Shown: positions 26,701 to 39,500, counted from the stretch's first letter. The stretch: DNA of 64,000 bases from Liolophura sinensis (GCF_032854445.1 NC_088303.1:27321265-27385264); one strand, 5' to 3'. A program made the numbers and translations. The notes: a model not told the origin generated them from the sequence alone.

Positions 26701-29121
26701 ATGGGTAACTCACGTGTACTTGACTGTTTGTATTGACCCTTGTACTGCGCTGCCCTGAGATGGGTAACTTACATGTGCCCGACTGTTTGTATTGACACTT
26801 GTACTTTGCTGTCGTGAGATGGGTAACTTACATGTACCTGACTGTTTGTATTGACCCTTGTACTGTGCTGCCCTGAGATGGGTAACTTACATGTGCCCGA
26901 CTGTTTGTATTGACACTTGTATTGTGTTGCCGTGAGATGGGTAACTTACATGTGCCCGACTGTTTGTATTGACCCATGTACTTTGATGCCGTGAGATGGG
27001 TAACTTACATGTACCTGACTGTTTGTATTGACCCTTGTACTGCGCTGCCCTGAGATGGGTAACTTACATGTGCCCGACTGTTTGTATTGACACATGTACT
27101 TTGCTGTCGTGAGATGGGTAACTTACATGTACCTGACTGTTTGTATTGACCCTTGTACTGTGCTGCCGTGAGATGGGTAACTTACATGTGCCCGACTGTT
27201 TGTATTGACACTTGTATTGTGTTGCCGTGAGATGGGTAACTTACGTGTACTTGACTGTTTGTATTGACCTTTGTACTGTGCTGCCGTGAGATGGGTAACT
27301 TACATGTGCCCGACTGTTTGTATTGACCTTTGTACTGTGCTGCCGTGAGATGGGTAACTTACATGTGCCCGACTGTTTGTATTGACACTTGTATTGTGTT
27401 GCCGTGAGATGGGTAACTTACATGTGCCCGACTGTTTGTATTGACCCATGTACTTTGATGCCGTGAGATGGGTAACTTACATGTAGCTGACTGTTTGTAT
27501 TGACCCTTGTACTGTGCTGCCCTGAGATGGGTAAATTACATGTGCCCGACTGTTTGCATTGACACTTGTACTTTGCTGTCGTGAGATTGGTAACTTACAT
27601 GAACCTGACTGTTTGTGTTGACCCTAGAGACAATACTGTTGGTCCATGCGTTTGGTGACGTACCTGATTGTTTGTATCCAACCTGCAGGGGCTAGTTTGG
27701 CGTTGTGTGTTTGGTGACGTACCTGATTGTTTGTATCCATCCTGGAGGGACTAGTTTGGCGTCGAGTGTTTGTTGACGTACCTGATTGTTTGTATCCAAG
27801 CTGAAGGGAATACTGTGGGGCCATGAGTTTGGTGACGTATCTGATTTTTTGTCACAATCCTTGAGGGAATACTTTTGGGCCATGGCTTTGAGGGAATACT
27901 GCGGTGCAGAGGGTTAGTGACTTACCTGACTGTTTACAGCGGTCCTTAGGGGAATACTGCGGTGCAGAGGGTTAGTGACCTACCTGACTGTTTACAGCGG
28001 TCCTTAGGGGAATACTGTGGTGCAGAGGGTTAGTGACTTACCTGATTGTTTGTATCGGCCTTTGAGAGAATATTGTGGTGCAGAGGGTTTGGTGACCGCA
28101 ATTCTAGGCAAGTAACTGGCGGGACCGGGAACGTTGGGATTGGCTGAAAAATCAAATTGTAATATACATAGGCTTCTATACATGAAACAGAAAACGTCTA
28201 ATTCTACATCATGTAATCAATAGTGTCTTATCAACAACTCTCAATCTCAACAAGAAGACCGCTTTGTAAGGAAACAGGACTGGTTGGATTGTGTCAGTAT
28301 AATGTGACTAGGTGTCATATCTGGTGTCTTCGGCATGATACTTCAGTTCTGGCAGCACTTCGACTGTATTCACTCTCCCCGGCACAAGACGATATAGTAC
28401 ACAATTTCAAGAATTCTTGCAGCTAATTTTAAGTTCTTTTGAGTTTTAACATCCGTGGAAGACATGTTAGTCTTTGTTCATTACGCATGATTTATTTATT
28501 TATTTAAAGGTAGGGGAGGAGTCTTACCTAGGACGGTGAGCGGTTTGCCTCCCGGAGGTACAATATACTCCCCCATGGCGGTCCGGGTGACTGTCAAATA
28601 CACAATAATGCTACATGGTGTAATCTTTTTTGTTTTACTATTCACAAACAGCACAGACTATCCACCATTTACCACTTCGTACGAGTTGTACGCGGCATAG
28701 TGGTAAAACTGCACGTCCGCATAATTTTGTGTACTATGCAGCATGCAGTATAACAAATCACACAATACAACTGATATTCATTTCATTGAGGAAATGTTAA
28801 TTAGCACAGCCATTTTTAGAGAGTAGGCCAATGTATGGGTGTGACCAACAGGCGCTTGTCGTTAGTTTTCACCGGTTTCAAGTGTTTCTACGACGATTCG
28901 ATTCAAACATTTATTACAGATTAAACTGTGAATATATTCAAGTTTTTATTGTTTGGTAGCATAACTGCTGATCAATTTAATACACCTCCAAGCGATTGTA
29001 CGAAGACAATGCATATCGGAGAAGACGAAATAACCAACTGTTGTTCATTTGTCATGTTCAGCGGTTAATATATTTGTCACTAAAGTCACTTTAGTCATAG
29101 TCCAGCATATATTTAATGGTG

Positions 29122-29177
<56 letters not shown>

Positions 29178-31498
29178 TAAATATTGTATTTTGAAGTGAT
29201 TTGTGTAATACAGATAGAAACATTATTATACATTCAACAGAAGTAGACTGCGTGTTAACCGCCAGTTGTGCTGTTTCGTCATTTATAAAAGTTAACTATT
29301 AAGTGAAGTATATAAAGCTCTCATATCAACCAAGTCGGCTAGTAGATTCTTGAAGTTTTGGTGGTATACAATGTGTATATATAGATCAAGACATTCCATT
29401 AAGTGCGGCCAGTCGTCACCTAGTCGACATCCATTAGAAGCTTCGCCAAACAGCACGAACAAGTGGGTACATGTAACAACTGGTATGAGAGAGGGTACGG
29501 TCCAAGGGTATAGCAGGTAACGTGATCATAGATATACATATACGACGTGTATAATATTGATTTTACGTCACCATATAAATGTGCCTAGTTAATTACCCGG
29601 CTTTTCAGATCTGGAAAAATCACACACATGCAGGGTCCAAGCAAATCTATTCATTTTGTTTCAAAAAGGCGCAAAATGAGCGAAAGAACATTATCCTGAA
29701 CCAGGACAAATAATTCGGACGTCTTAAATGTTGCAGGTAGGTTAAAAATACCTAGAAAAATAACCAGATAGTATGTAATACTCACTAGCTTTCTTTTGAG
29801 TAGCATGGCTTCGTTTTGGAGTTTCTAAAGACTCATGAGGTTTATCGTTTTCCTGTTCTTCTGCAATGCGACTTTTAGCCATCCTGCTGACGCCTACACG
29901 CCTCTGTGCTATGTTACTATATACAAAGTGTACCAGGCGCGCTTTAATCGTATACCCGCAGTCTCGACATACAGAGCTTAACAATAAGCCTACACCATTG
30001 GTCCAAGGTACACGTTTGACCTGGAATACACTGATACACTCAAGAAATTAATCTGTTAATTTTAACACAAAGTTTGTTGTCTGAGTGATGCCAGAATGTA
30101 TTATTCTATTACTATAAAATAATAATGTGTCACATCAATATAACACTAAGTTAGTTTAATACAACCTTTATGTTGAATTAATAGAATATGTGTGTTATAT
30201 TAAGAGAATAATCTGTTGCAATAGCAGATTACATTGTAGCGTCACTCAGATAAGACAATTTCTGTTACAATTAACAGCTGAATTTTTTGAGTGTAGCTGT
30301 GGAAATATTTATCATCCCAAGGCGGTGAAATGGCATGATTATTATATCGATCATGTATATGGTGTATTGGGAGCTGAAACCAAAATCCTTAGCTATGCAA
30401 CTTGGATAACATTTCCCACGGAGACATCTAGGATCCATGCTGTGTAAAAACACATCATTTTCTGCTGTTATACGCCGCAGTGCTGATAAATTACATGTTT
30501 GCTACATACGGGCACAGCTATACAGAAAAATTGGCGTATTCTAAAGAGAACAAAATAGTATACACCGCTAATATATTCCCCATTGTTTTTTAACGTCCGA
30601 GCAGATTTGTTAACAAATTTATTTGTCTTTGTTGGAAAGGCGTTTAGTGCAATCAATTTAAAAAATTCCAACAAAGATCGAGAAAATGTTATTTCGAATA
30701 AATATTATATAGGCCTACATAATAATATTATATATAATAATAATAATAATAATATAACATAATATTTTCTCGTATAATGACGAGAATGATACATTGTCTA
30801 TCTGTACGATATTTTTTCTTTGTAAGCCTACACCGCTGTACCGGCACGGAAAAAGTCATATATCATTAGCTTTTGTTACACTATTCTAATTCCAAGAACT
30901 TTCACAAGCTGGTTTTGCCTATATCTTTTTATGTGTGGCAAATTTACTGAGTGGTTGATTTATGATATTTGTGTTTTACGATCCATATTTCACTTCTTTG
31001 ACGGTGGAAAGTCTAAAGCATGTAGATACCACAGCCCTTTGTTAGGTATAGCTGACAAACCAACTGACTTTGCATCGATTCGAACAGTATTGTACTAGAT
31101 GAGTCAACGTCTTATCTTCATCTTTACTTTCCAGTACCTTGAGAGTTATCTACAGAAGTTCACGACTGGGTCACTTATTCAAAGAGAAAAGAAATGATTT
31201 TAGTGAACGAATTCGGCTTCATAAGCCTATGCATCATACCACAATGGTGAGTCAGTTACATGTGAAGACTATATGGATACAACAGATATAAGTTCGGAGG
31301 AACTCATATTTAAACAATAACAGGGGGAAAGCTTAACTGCTTACTCGACTTGCGCTTGAGTCCGCTACTAGGTGTTTTCTTGAACAGATTCGTCTCCGTA
31401 ACAACGTTGATTGGATCTAAAATCCTCTCTTTGGCTTGATTTGGCGGATGTTCCTCGGGCTTAGATGCCCCGTCATTAAACAAAACTTTCCAACCCAT
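14753..31498 (-). CDS. Sperm-tail PG-rich repeat (STPGR) protein, ODF3/CIMAP/STPG family
   Basis: Exons in gene order: 31498-31345 (ATG), 28590-28528, 28143-28042, 24320-24207, 23812-23666, 22309-22199, 22011-21916, 21011-20913, 20133-20047, [18352-18240], 17684-17583, 17252-17148, 15397-15305, 14913-14753 (TAA). Every junction is phase 1, so any internal exon can be skipped in frame. Each exon from the third on holds one repeat start: PGPASY, PGPADY, LGPAGY, WGPNY, GPADY, PGPNEY, PGPNSY, PGPGHY, PGDGPAKY, PGPGQY, PGPAQY, SPGPYRL, followed by motifs such as APQYSLKGR and PAFTMGKRL. The last exon has RASPFVYSG, typical of family C-termini. Without the bracketed exon the product is 477 aa. Known relatives are microtubule inner proteins of ciliary and sperm axonemes. 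Which human paralogue is closest cannot be told by eye. Confidence 0.9.
15458..16254. mobile_element. Non-autonomous DNA transposon or foldback element in STPGR intron
   Basis: The ends carry a perfect 15-base inverted repeat, GATCCTAACGATATA (15464-15478) and its complement (16234-16248), extending to 21 bases with two mismatches. Subterminal regions hold clustered short repeats around TACGCGGAT and GGATCCTACG on both sides. No open frame for a transposase is visible. It lies between STPGR exons 15305-15397 and 17148-17252. No target duplication could be fixed, so superfamily is unknown. Confidence 0.65.
17810..17918 (+). mobile_element. Degraded SINE family A body and tail
   Basis: Recognisable pieces are TGCGGTTTCCTC, CAGTGAAATATTCCTAAATT and GACGTAAGG. 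It lies in an STPGR intron. Confidence 0.45.
18240..18352 (-). CDS. STPGR exon 10, reads into TAG with no usable donor
   Basis: The acceptor TTTTACAG is good and the exon encodes a normal repeat (LPGPGHYDVPVDT...PAFTFRPRLDKLANTS), then meets TAG at 18242-18240. Sister exons end with a phase-1 GT donor at this point; here no GT donor of the right phase is seen. Either this is an alternative last exon (361-aa product) or it is skipped, which keeps frame because both flanking introns are phase 1. Four good downstream exons show that the longer form is also supported. Confidence 0.75.
18353..20046. other. STPGR intron without recognised genes
   Basis: No exon or SINE was recognised. A short tandem repeat of about 31 bases (TGTCGAGATGTACGTAAAA), three to four copies, lies at 19851-19968. 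Confidence 0.55.
19851..19968. repeat. Short tandem repeat, about 31-base unit
   Basis: GTCGAGATGTACGTAAAAAC recurs three to four times with substitutions. Confidence 0.75.
20270..20720. repeat. Diverged tandem repeats in STPGR intron
   Basis: The phrase GATTAAGT...GATGCAGAATYACGT...GAGAACGAA appears near 20290, 20420 and, weaker, near 20570 and 20660. Spacing is irregular (about 110-135 bases). Confidence 0.45.
21325..21690 (+). mobile_element. tRNA-derived SINE, family B
   Basis: tRNA-like head (GATTAGAGCATCTGCCTCGA, B box GGATCAAACCC), body with GGTGTCATGTCTGGTGTCTT, and tail GTTGTTAAGTATGCGACGTG then AAACCCC. The order head-body-tail is complete. It lies in the STPGR intron between exons 21011 and 21916. 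Confidence 0.75.
22450..22712 (-). mobile_element. SINE family A, near full length
   Basis: Tail at the low end with an inserted duplication of GATTGGTGA, body, B box and head ending GGGCCC at 22712. It is in an STPGR intron. Confidence 0.85.
26309..28042 (-). repeat. 59-base minisatellite derived from STPGR exon 3 end and donor
   Basis: From 26309 to 27607 the motif GACTGTTTGTATTGACCC recurs every 59 bases, 22 exact periods. Older units of 58-59 bases continue to the real donor at 28042 (junctions at 27605, 27664, 27723, 27782, 27841, 27926, 27984). On the minus strand each unit contains CAAACAGTCAG then GTACATGTAAGT or similar, corresponding to exon 3 CAAACAATCAG and its GTAAGT donor. The period is not a multiple of 3, so the array is not coding. 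Confidence 0.93.
28270..28400 (+). mobile_element. SINE family B, body fragment
   Basis: GTGTCAGTATAATGTGAC and GGTGTCATATCTGGTGTCTT match the body of the element at 21.3-21.7 kb. Confidence 0.65.
29124..29171. repeat. TA microsatellite
   Basis: About 23 TA units in the STPGR 5' introns. Confidence 0.95.
29786..29882 (-). CDS. STPGR gene: alternative first exon or optional internal exon
   Basis: An ATG at 29882 opens 32 codons (start MAKSRIAEEQENDK) ending one base into a codon at GCTA before a good GTGAGT donor. The first exon at 31498-31345 also ends one base into a codon, with the same base A. Either can join exon 28590-28528 in frame. A poor acceptor at TGTAG upstream would instead allow inclusion as an internal exon. 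The peptide is charged and low in complexity, with no recognisable domain. Confidence 0.5.
30718..30768. repeat. AT-rich TAA repeat
   Basis: A run of TAATAATAATAATAATAA inside an AT-only stretch in the STPGR first intron. Confidence 0.8.
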
Positions 31499-32404
31499 TG
31501 TGGACCTTGGGTCTCCTCTCAGTGCGCCAGCATGTGCCTTTATATTACGAAGAAGAGCCGATATAGATTACTTTACTTTCGATTTGGCTAGAAAAGAAAC
31601 CAGAAGCTGCTTCCATGAACAGGTTTGGTTGGTGCAGGAAGGTTAGCCAGACTGACGTCACAAACAAATGACGTCTCAGCTTCTAAAGGGGACCATGTGA
31701 CCTATTAACGTGACGCTTAATCTTGACGCCACACGCCAGTGTGCACATATGACTAGGACAAAACACCGACCCTAAGCATGCAGATAAGAGCCTACTTGCT
31801 CATCAATCGTCTTAGCACCAAGCGGGAAAGTGCTATACCTGTCTTATACCTGACCTATTCTACCCAATGTTTTACAGGCTTACAACCTTTGGTATGAATT
31901 TAACCCGCCGATAGTATGTAAATACCTATATATACATATACTGTAAATATATACATATTTTCACCCCAGCAGACCTAGGCTTACTCTGTTGAAGGCATTT
32001 TGGTGAGGGTCGCAACGTCAGGAATTGTTTTAAGTTATACATAGTCGATCAAATTTTGTCTTATATACTTTACCTGGACGGCTCACATTATTCATGCCTA
32101 TACTGTACCCATGTTAAAAGTTGTTGTCAGCCGCTCATTGGTAGGGAGGGTTCAGCATTAGTCCATATCTGTGTAAATGGAAGGTCATGGATTGTCCAGT
32201 CATCAATTTTCGGAAATCAGTCTCATTTCGTACATTTTATAGGAGCGGTTATCAGTCGGATTAAAGTGCGTGAAAAATGTGAAATACCGCTATTCGTCAC
32301 CTTCGGTAGAATATCTTTTAGCCTACATCAGCAAATTTCTCCTTGAATGATGGTCTTGACGTGTATACCATTCATTCGTTTTATGTTTCGCATTTTAAGG
32401 CCCG

Positions 32405-32500
32405 ATATTTATTTTATTTATTTATTTATTCATTGATATTTGCTAGGTTTTCAGCGCTCTACTTAAGAATTTTTCACTTATATGGGTGGCGGAAATCGGA
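32405..32500 (-). mobile_element. SINE family A tail fragment
   Basis: TTTATTTATTTATTCATTGA then TACTTAAGAATTTTTCACTT. Confidence 0.6.
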
Positions 32501-33090
32501 GTGGCCAGAGTATACGATTTGTCTCCAGGTACAAGGCAAACCTCCTAACTTAAAACCGCAGCCAAAACAGCAAGAGCTGCTTACTAACAGGCGACGTCAT
32601 TAGTCATGTCACAACAGCGTTTTGTCCATCTGAGCCAACCTGGACCCAATACGAAAGGTAATAAAGCGGACTTCAAGTTGTTCCATAATAGAGCAGATAA
32701 TGCAGCTTTGCTCGCCAAAAGCAAGTCGCACTTATCAGATGAATGTACTTTGTGAAAGTTATACATTAAGCTCCATGGTTTCATAAACCGCTGTACCTAT
32801 ACAACTATACTGTTCACCATGTCTAATAAATGTCAGCATTTCTCTATATAGCAATTTGTTTGTTCGATTAATTAATCTGAAGAATGACGGATATTTAATT
32901 AATGATTTGAGGAAAACAGCCCATCTTGCCAACCATGGGATAAATTCAGTGCCGTGCATGTGTGAAGATATACATGAGTATGCGGGAAGCTCCATGGATT
33001 CAACTATAATGTACCCCCACTGATCAATTAAGTTACCGAGGCAAAATACTGACCCAACTGAAAAAACATTAAATACAATTTAGACGTTAA

Positions 33091-33330
33091 AGGGGCTTCC
33101 GTGGCGTGGTGGCAAGCACAGCACAATTACCCAGAAGCCTCTCACCAACGTGATCGCTGTAAGTTAAGCCCAGCTCATACTGGTTTCCTCTCTGGTCGTA
33201 TGTGGGAAGGTATTTCAGCAACCTACAGATGGTCGTGGGTTTCCCACCCTGCCTATACCCGATGTCCTCCAACCATAATGCCGTCGCACAAGTAACACTT
33301 TCTTGAGTTGGGCATAAAACTCTAATCAGA
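33091..33330 (+). mobile_element. SINE family A, diverged, near full length
   Basis: Head GGGGCTTCCGTGGCGTGG, body, and degraded tail with no poly-TAAA. A shorter form of the same insertion lies at 54604-54708, so it predates the duplication. Confidence 0.85.
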
Positions 33331-36230
33331 AAAATAAATTTACATGTAAAATGTCACACGTTTAACTCTGCTCCCAAGAGCGAAATAATCCGCTCCTAAT
33401 AACGAATTAACCATTAATCAGGAACGATTAACCTTTAATCAGGAACTATATAACCTTTCATCAGGAACGAATTAACCTCGATGTGTTCATCTTTTCAACT
33501 TCAAAGTGTCTCTTAAGTTGGCAGATTAAAATCTGAGCGTAATAAAAATACAACATTCCACACAAAAGTGAATGACATATAATTAGAAACTTTGGTTTTT
33601 ATTATTCATTCAAAATACCTTTCGGAGACAAAACAAACTATTTCATGAATAGATTGTTACATATCACATTTCTATTATACAACTTGGGACTTCAGTCATC
33701 TATCTAATCACTATTCAATGCCATATATTCAGTCACTATGACCATATAAACATTGGATGAACATTAAATGTTGTCGATCAGATGATTTCAGATAATGAAT
33801 GTCACACACGTCCGCCACCAGAACAACATATATCTATAGGTAGCCGTCTGTAACAGAAGAAAAAGCCATAATTTAGTTGAAAACTGACAAAACGGCCCAA
33901 AATATGAACTCGGTCTGTGACATGTCTCGGTAAAGACATATACATGTACTATGTTTCAATTAAAAAAAATCAAACAGCCTGTTGGCAAAACATCCGGAAA
34001 ACTGTAAAAGTACAAAATATAAACACTGCAATCATTTTGTTAAAAATGAGTGAAAAGACCCAAAACTTGATCTGTACCTTATTAGGGCGAAGCTATGTAC
34101 TAATTTCAATCCAACAAGTGAAACTTTTCAACAGTGTCCAGAAAACTGTCCAAGTCCAAAGATAACACCAAAACGGCCATACTTTTGTCAAAAGAGGACA
34201 AAAAAGTCCTTAACTCGAACCTGATCTGTAACTTGCCATGGTGAAGACATGTACCAAGTTTTATACGATGAACTAAGTTGAAAAACAAATGCCGGCAAAC
34301 TGATTCGTGACTGTCTGACATATAAAGTGTATAAATGTAAACCTCTTAGCCACCTTTGGTAGCAAAAGGACAGTAATAAGTCCCATACGGGCTGCATACC
34401 TTCTCTTCAAAACATCTCGCCCTCTCTCTCTATATATATGTATCATTCTAGGATATATTTCATAGAAAACAGCTATATGTACTTTTCAAAGACTAGATAA
34501 ATATTTGCAAGATTACAAACTATAAATTTTATTTAATAATTAAAACTTCCACTCATCATAATATGCCTGATGCGCAGCATTTGCAATAACATAACTCTGA
34601 GCTACATGATGTATATATTATTGGCACAAAGACAGTTTAAAGGAGTTGGGGAAAGGTTGGAAAAGATATACATACTGGTGGAAGAGGTTACACTGTCCAT
34701 TCTGCTAAAGTTGGATCACCATGTCATTTCTATCTTTATAGTCTGGATTTAAGCATGCTTTAATGGTCTCTGCAAATGTTGATTTCATCAGCTTACGGTG
34801 AAATTCAAGATGGGTGCATGTACATCAAAATTCTACATTTCTAGCTGTATTAAATACATCCTGGCCATCATTATGCTACAGGGCTAGTTACAATACATCC
34901 TGAATATTTCTCAGTAAATTTGTCTTGGCTACACCCCAACTCAATTTGGAAAATGTCCTAGTGCAAAAAAAAAATCTGTCCTGAATATAAGTGAAAAGCA
35001 CAACACCGAAGACTACAACATAGAGAGTAAACCCAGAGCAGTGAAGACAGCGTAATCGTTGACAAACAGTCACATGTATTACCAGTTAAATCCAGCAACC
35101 TGTCAATTTACCTCAATTAATTCAGGTCTTTATTCTGTTTATGCTTAAAAAGTAGCAATGTACATGCCCCAAAAACCTTAATCGGAATTACCTATTCATC
35201 AATGTGAATGATGTAACGTTTTTGAGTTTCGTCTTTAGGTCTTACACAAACACCTACAATTTATTTGCAGGATGATTGCTGAAGGATTCTTCCATTGAAT
35301 GTTAAGCTTTTCTGCCATAATCATAATGCTTTTGTACAAAATGTTCACAGGTACATGCGCTGTCAAAAACTACTCAGGACATTCATAGTCACTGATATCA
35401 ATTCATAATAAATATCTGGTAAAATATCTTCATGGTGCAAAAGCTTGGTCATATGTAAAATGCAATTCATTATCTCAGGCATGTTGTGAAAACACAAAAA
35501 GCAAGAGGAAAAAAAAAAAGAGGAGAAAAGAAAGAAAAATACTTGTTACTAATGCTGAATAATGAGCAAAAGGTTTACACATTTGTGTACATGCAAAAAT
35601 CACTTTGGGTTTTGTCAACAAATTTATGAAAGTGTTACCTCAGACCAAGGAGAAGAATATCAAAAAAAGCTATTAAAATAGAAAGCAAATACACTTAAAT
35701 TGTAAAATCTGAATTCAGCTGAAAAAGGCTGACACACGCATGGATGATTTTGGCGCTGAAAAAGAAATTCAACCCTAATGGTGAGGAGTCATCTAGTTCT
35801 GTGAGCACCAAAATCGTCTCAAACGCTTTTGACAGTGATGTGACGAAATCAAAAATATGGACTGATCACAATGGGCTGCCTGTTACTCACGACAAAATAG
35901 TCCTGTCAGAAACATTACCAAACCAAAGAAAAATCGTTAGAATGTAAAATCAGTCACATGAAATGATGATTATTGCTTGATCATGGAGAATTAAGTCACT
36001 TGTTAAAAATTTGAAGTGAATTTGTCACAGAAGTGTTCAACCAAGCTTGTGTCTGACCAGAATACATGTACGAAAATTACTTGCGAGAAAACTGTCTAGG
36101 TGTGCAACGGTCTTAAAGATATGATCTTCTTATCCATGATGGCAAAGTGGTCTTGATCAATCAGAACAACACACTGTCCCTTCATCCTTCTATGGAAAAG
36201 GCCGCGAACCCACAGAAATGGTCTCAGTGA

Positions 36231-39200
36231 TCAGAACTTTGGCACGTTGCCAAGGGAAGTAATCAGCTGTTCATACACCTTAATTCCCTTCAGGAAAACC
36301 TTCTCATTAAGAAACTCATTATGATCGTGCAGAAGAATGGGCGTATTGTTCATTGGAGAGAAGCCAATAGCTGGAAGGCCAATCTGAAACAGATAAGTAA
36401 TGAAAAATATATGTAGGTATGATACATCATTTAAAGGAGTAGAGCGCTTAAAATTATGACACTATAGGCTGAAAGGAGCACATTTTTTACTACCTGGTGG
36501 TGTCTGCTGCATAATTTTTCGATTTTCCCTCGCCATATACGTAAAGCCTCAAAACGGCAAAGCTGGCATCAATCGCTGAGTCCAACGCGTCCTCCATCTT
36601 CTGTTGCCTCTCAGCCAATGAGAGTCATTAAAACTACCAGCTTGTTCGTGTAAACTCGGAACCTACGTCCAACATTCCGGAGTCCCAATCGTCAAGCGGA
36701 AAACAAACTGCACTGTTCACTACATTCTGGGAAGAAGAGTTCTACCGGAAATGTATGAAATGCACTTTGGCAGTTCCGACGGCAATTTTCCTCCTAACAC
36801 AGAAGATTTCAGGACTAGTTCTTAAGCAAAATGGAGTTGCCCACAGCCGATTTTGGTGTTGATTTTATTTATAATTGATCAACTTGCGGTACAATTTTTT
36901 TTTTTTTTTATGGTATGCACCTGCGAGAAAATGTATACTCTTTTCAATGGTATTTGTTTGATATTTTCTAAGTTTTCTTCTCCTTTAAACTTTACATATT
37001 TTGATGCTGATACTGAAAGGACCTATCCATCTCAGAGCTCTAAAACACCAGTCATTTTCGAAACAAGGAGCAGGTGGTTACCATGCCATTGGCTCAATAA
37101 CCCACGAGCCTCCTACCAATGTGGTTGCTGTGAATTCAAGCTTCTCCTTCGACCATATGTGGGAATGTCTGCCAACAATTACATGTAGCTGCAGATGGTG
37201 CCCTGTTTCCTCCCACCATAAAGACGGTCTCAGTCATATAAGTGAAATATTTGTTAGTACAGCGTAACATGTATCCTTGGGGTTTACCTGAGTACAGTGT
37301 AAAACACCAATCAAATAAATAAATAACTCGACATGACAAGTCCTTGATCAATAAGGTTGAGAGCTCAAATGCAACTACTGCTGGTTCACCTGAATCAGCT
37401 GGCATAAACTAGTCGGAACTTTCTGGTAATGCCTTCAGACAATAAATGAACAGGCAAAAGCTTGGCAAAATACACTACATGTATGTGGTACCCCTGTTTC
37501 CTGATAGAAGTACATGTGCACCAATGTATATGCATACGGACACCCAAGAAAATGTGAGATAGAAAACTGAATTTCTTGGCTAAGTTTTTGTAATTTATAT
37601 TTAGATGCAAAGCCGTTTTGGGTACAAGAACAGAACACAGGAGTACAGAAAAGCAGATGGCTGAAAAGACAAATATGAGGACGGATGGCTTCTACATGTA
37701 TGTTAAGATATCTCCGCAAGATATTGGAAGGGTATAAAATTTACTTATTTATTTGATTGGTGTTTTACGCCGTATTCAAGAATATTTCACTTCTACCCGA
37801 CCAGCATCAAGGTCGAAGGAAACCGGGCAGAGCCTGGGGAAAACCCACGATTATCCACAGATTGCTGCAAGACCTTCCCACTTTCGGCCAGAGAGGAAGC
37901 CAGGAAGAGCTGGACTTGAACTCACAGAGACTGCATTGGTGAGGGGTTCCTGGGGTATGAAAAAAAAAAGGAAAGGAAAAACACCACCATGCACCACCTA
38001 CCTCCCTAAGAAATCTGCTGTCTGTGCCTGCAGGAAATATCTCTGTCTCATAAGCCTGGTTCCTGGAACAAACAACAGTTACGTTTGCTTCAGATCACAG
38101 CTCGTGCATGTACGTGTAGAAGGCTTCTAGTCAAAATATCTGTGTGACTCCTTATTTACAGTGAATCTACTCTAGAGAATAACATTTAGGTGCTTATCCT
38201 GATAAATGTTTTAGCTCCACTTTACATGCACTTCTCTCAAAATAAGAAATGGTTTTACAATGAAGGGCAGACAACTCTAGAAGGGCACTCACATGTTTTC
38301 TAGTGTTGAGCTAAATGCATTCCACCAGGGGTCAGATTTGTCTGTAGAAGTTAGTTGATGACAATATCCTTTCTGAAATTAAAGCGTAAGAAATTTATTG
38401 CACAGAAAAAAAATACAAACAATCAAAATTGTAGATTGCATGGGACTTTGTAAGGCACACTTTTACCACTCTCTGCAAATCAAGTCTTAACTTACCTGAC
38501 CCCTACAGGCACTCACCTGGAGGAATTTTTATGTCACATCTTTATCACCCTCTGCAAACCAACTCTTTATCTGTCCCCTACAGTCACTCACCTGGAGGAA
38601 TTCGTAGGTCACATCTTTACCAGCTTCTGCAAACCAACTCTTTTTCTGTCCCCTACAGTCACTCACCTCAAGGATTTCGTAGGTCACATCTTTACCAGCT
38701 TCTGCAAACCAACTCTTCAGCTGCTCCTCAAAAGCCACTAAATCTTCTCTGGGGTTTAAACGGATGTCAAAGTCTGAAAACAACAAGAAAATCCAAGTAA
38801 AAAGCCATAAATAATATTACATGCATATGTAGTCTCTCCGTATACTGCTTCATCGACTTACTTTATTTATTCATTTGAATGGTGTTGTGCACCGTACAAA
38901 AAGAAAATTTCATCACGAGGAAAATGAGTTGAGTTGGACTTAAACTCACAGCTACTGCATTAATGAGAGACTCCTGGGCAACGATCCAATGCAAGCACAC
39001 TAACCACCTGCTTCATAGACGTCCTCCGTGTGCAAGAAAATCGATACAGCTTGAATTTGTAACACAAAAGATTTATTTATTTCCCTGATGTTTTACGCTG
39101 CACTCAAGAACATATGTAACCCAAACGACTGTTGAAACAAAACTTCTTCTACACCCACCAGCATTCACGTGTGACACTTTCCATTACTATTTGATGCTCC

Positions 39201-39500
39201 TATGGCAAGCCAAAAAGCACTGTGGATTTATCTATTTGATTATTCTTTTCATTTTTAACTTATACATTTAGGTTCAAAGTACAGGGGAAATAACTGACCT
39301 AAAATGGTACTTGTAGAATCTATTGGGAAAAGTTAACGTTGCAGATCAAACAATAAAATAACAGGAGCTGGCTTCTAATTTCTGGTATTTCTATCACAGA
39401 ATCCTAACTTGTAATTCTTTATGAACTTACAGGCAACAAACTCATTGGGTACCATATTGACTTGCACACCACCCTACAACATACAACACAGATACACGTA

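Larger units (their letters stand above)
31499..36230. other. Region between STPGR 5' end and ACY1-A stop
   Basis: Holds the STPGR promoter and the ACY1-A 3' UTR. No supported exon. SINE pieces lie at 32.4 and 33.1 kb. Sequence from 33.48 kb on is repeated at 54.72-57.09 kb with few changes. A plus-strand open stretch at 35744-35947 is broken in the second copy and is not credited. Confidence 0.6.

Noticed and set aside
29742-29984. 80-codon frame as the full STPGR first exon starting at the upstream ATG
   Set aside because: The upstream part shows no STPGR-like or conserved sequence; the ATG at 29882 directly before the charged peptide was preferred, though this is not proven.
35744-35947. 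67-codon plus-strand open frame
   Set aside because: It lies in the ACY1-A 3' flank, matches no family, and the equivalent frame at about 56.6 kb in copy B is broken.
36853-37188. 111-codon plus-strand open frame, repeated at 57697-58032
   Set aside because: Half of it is a SINE body; the conservation reflects the recent duplication, not coding selection.
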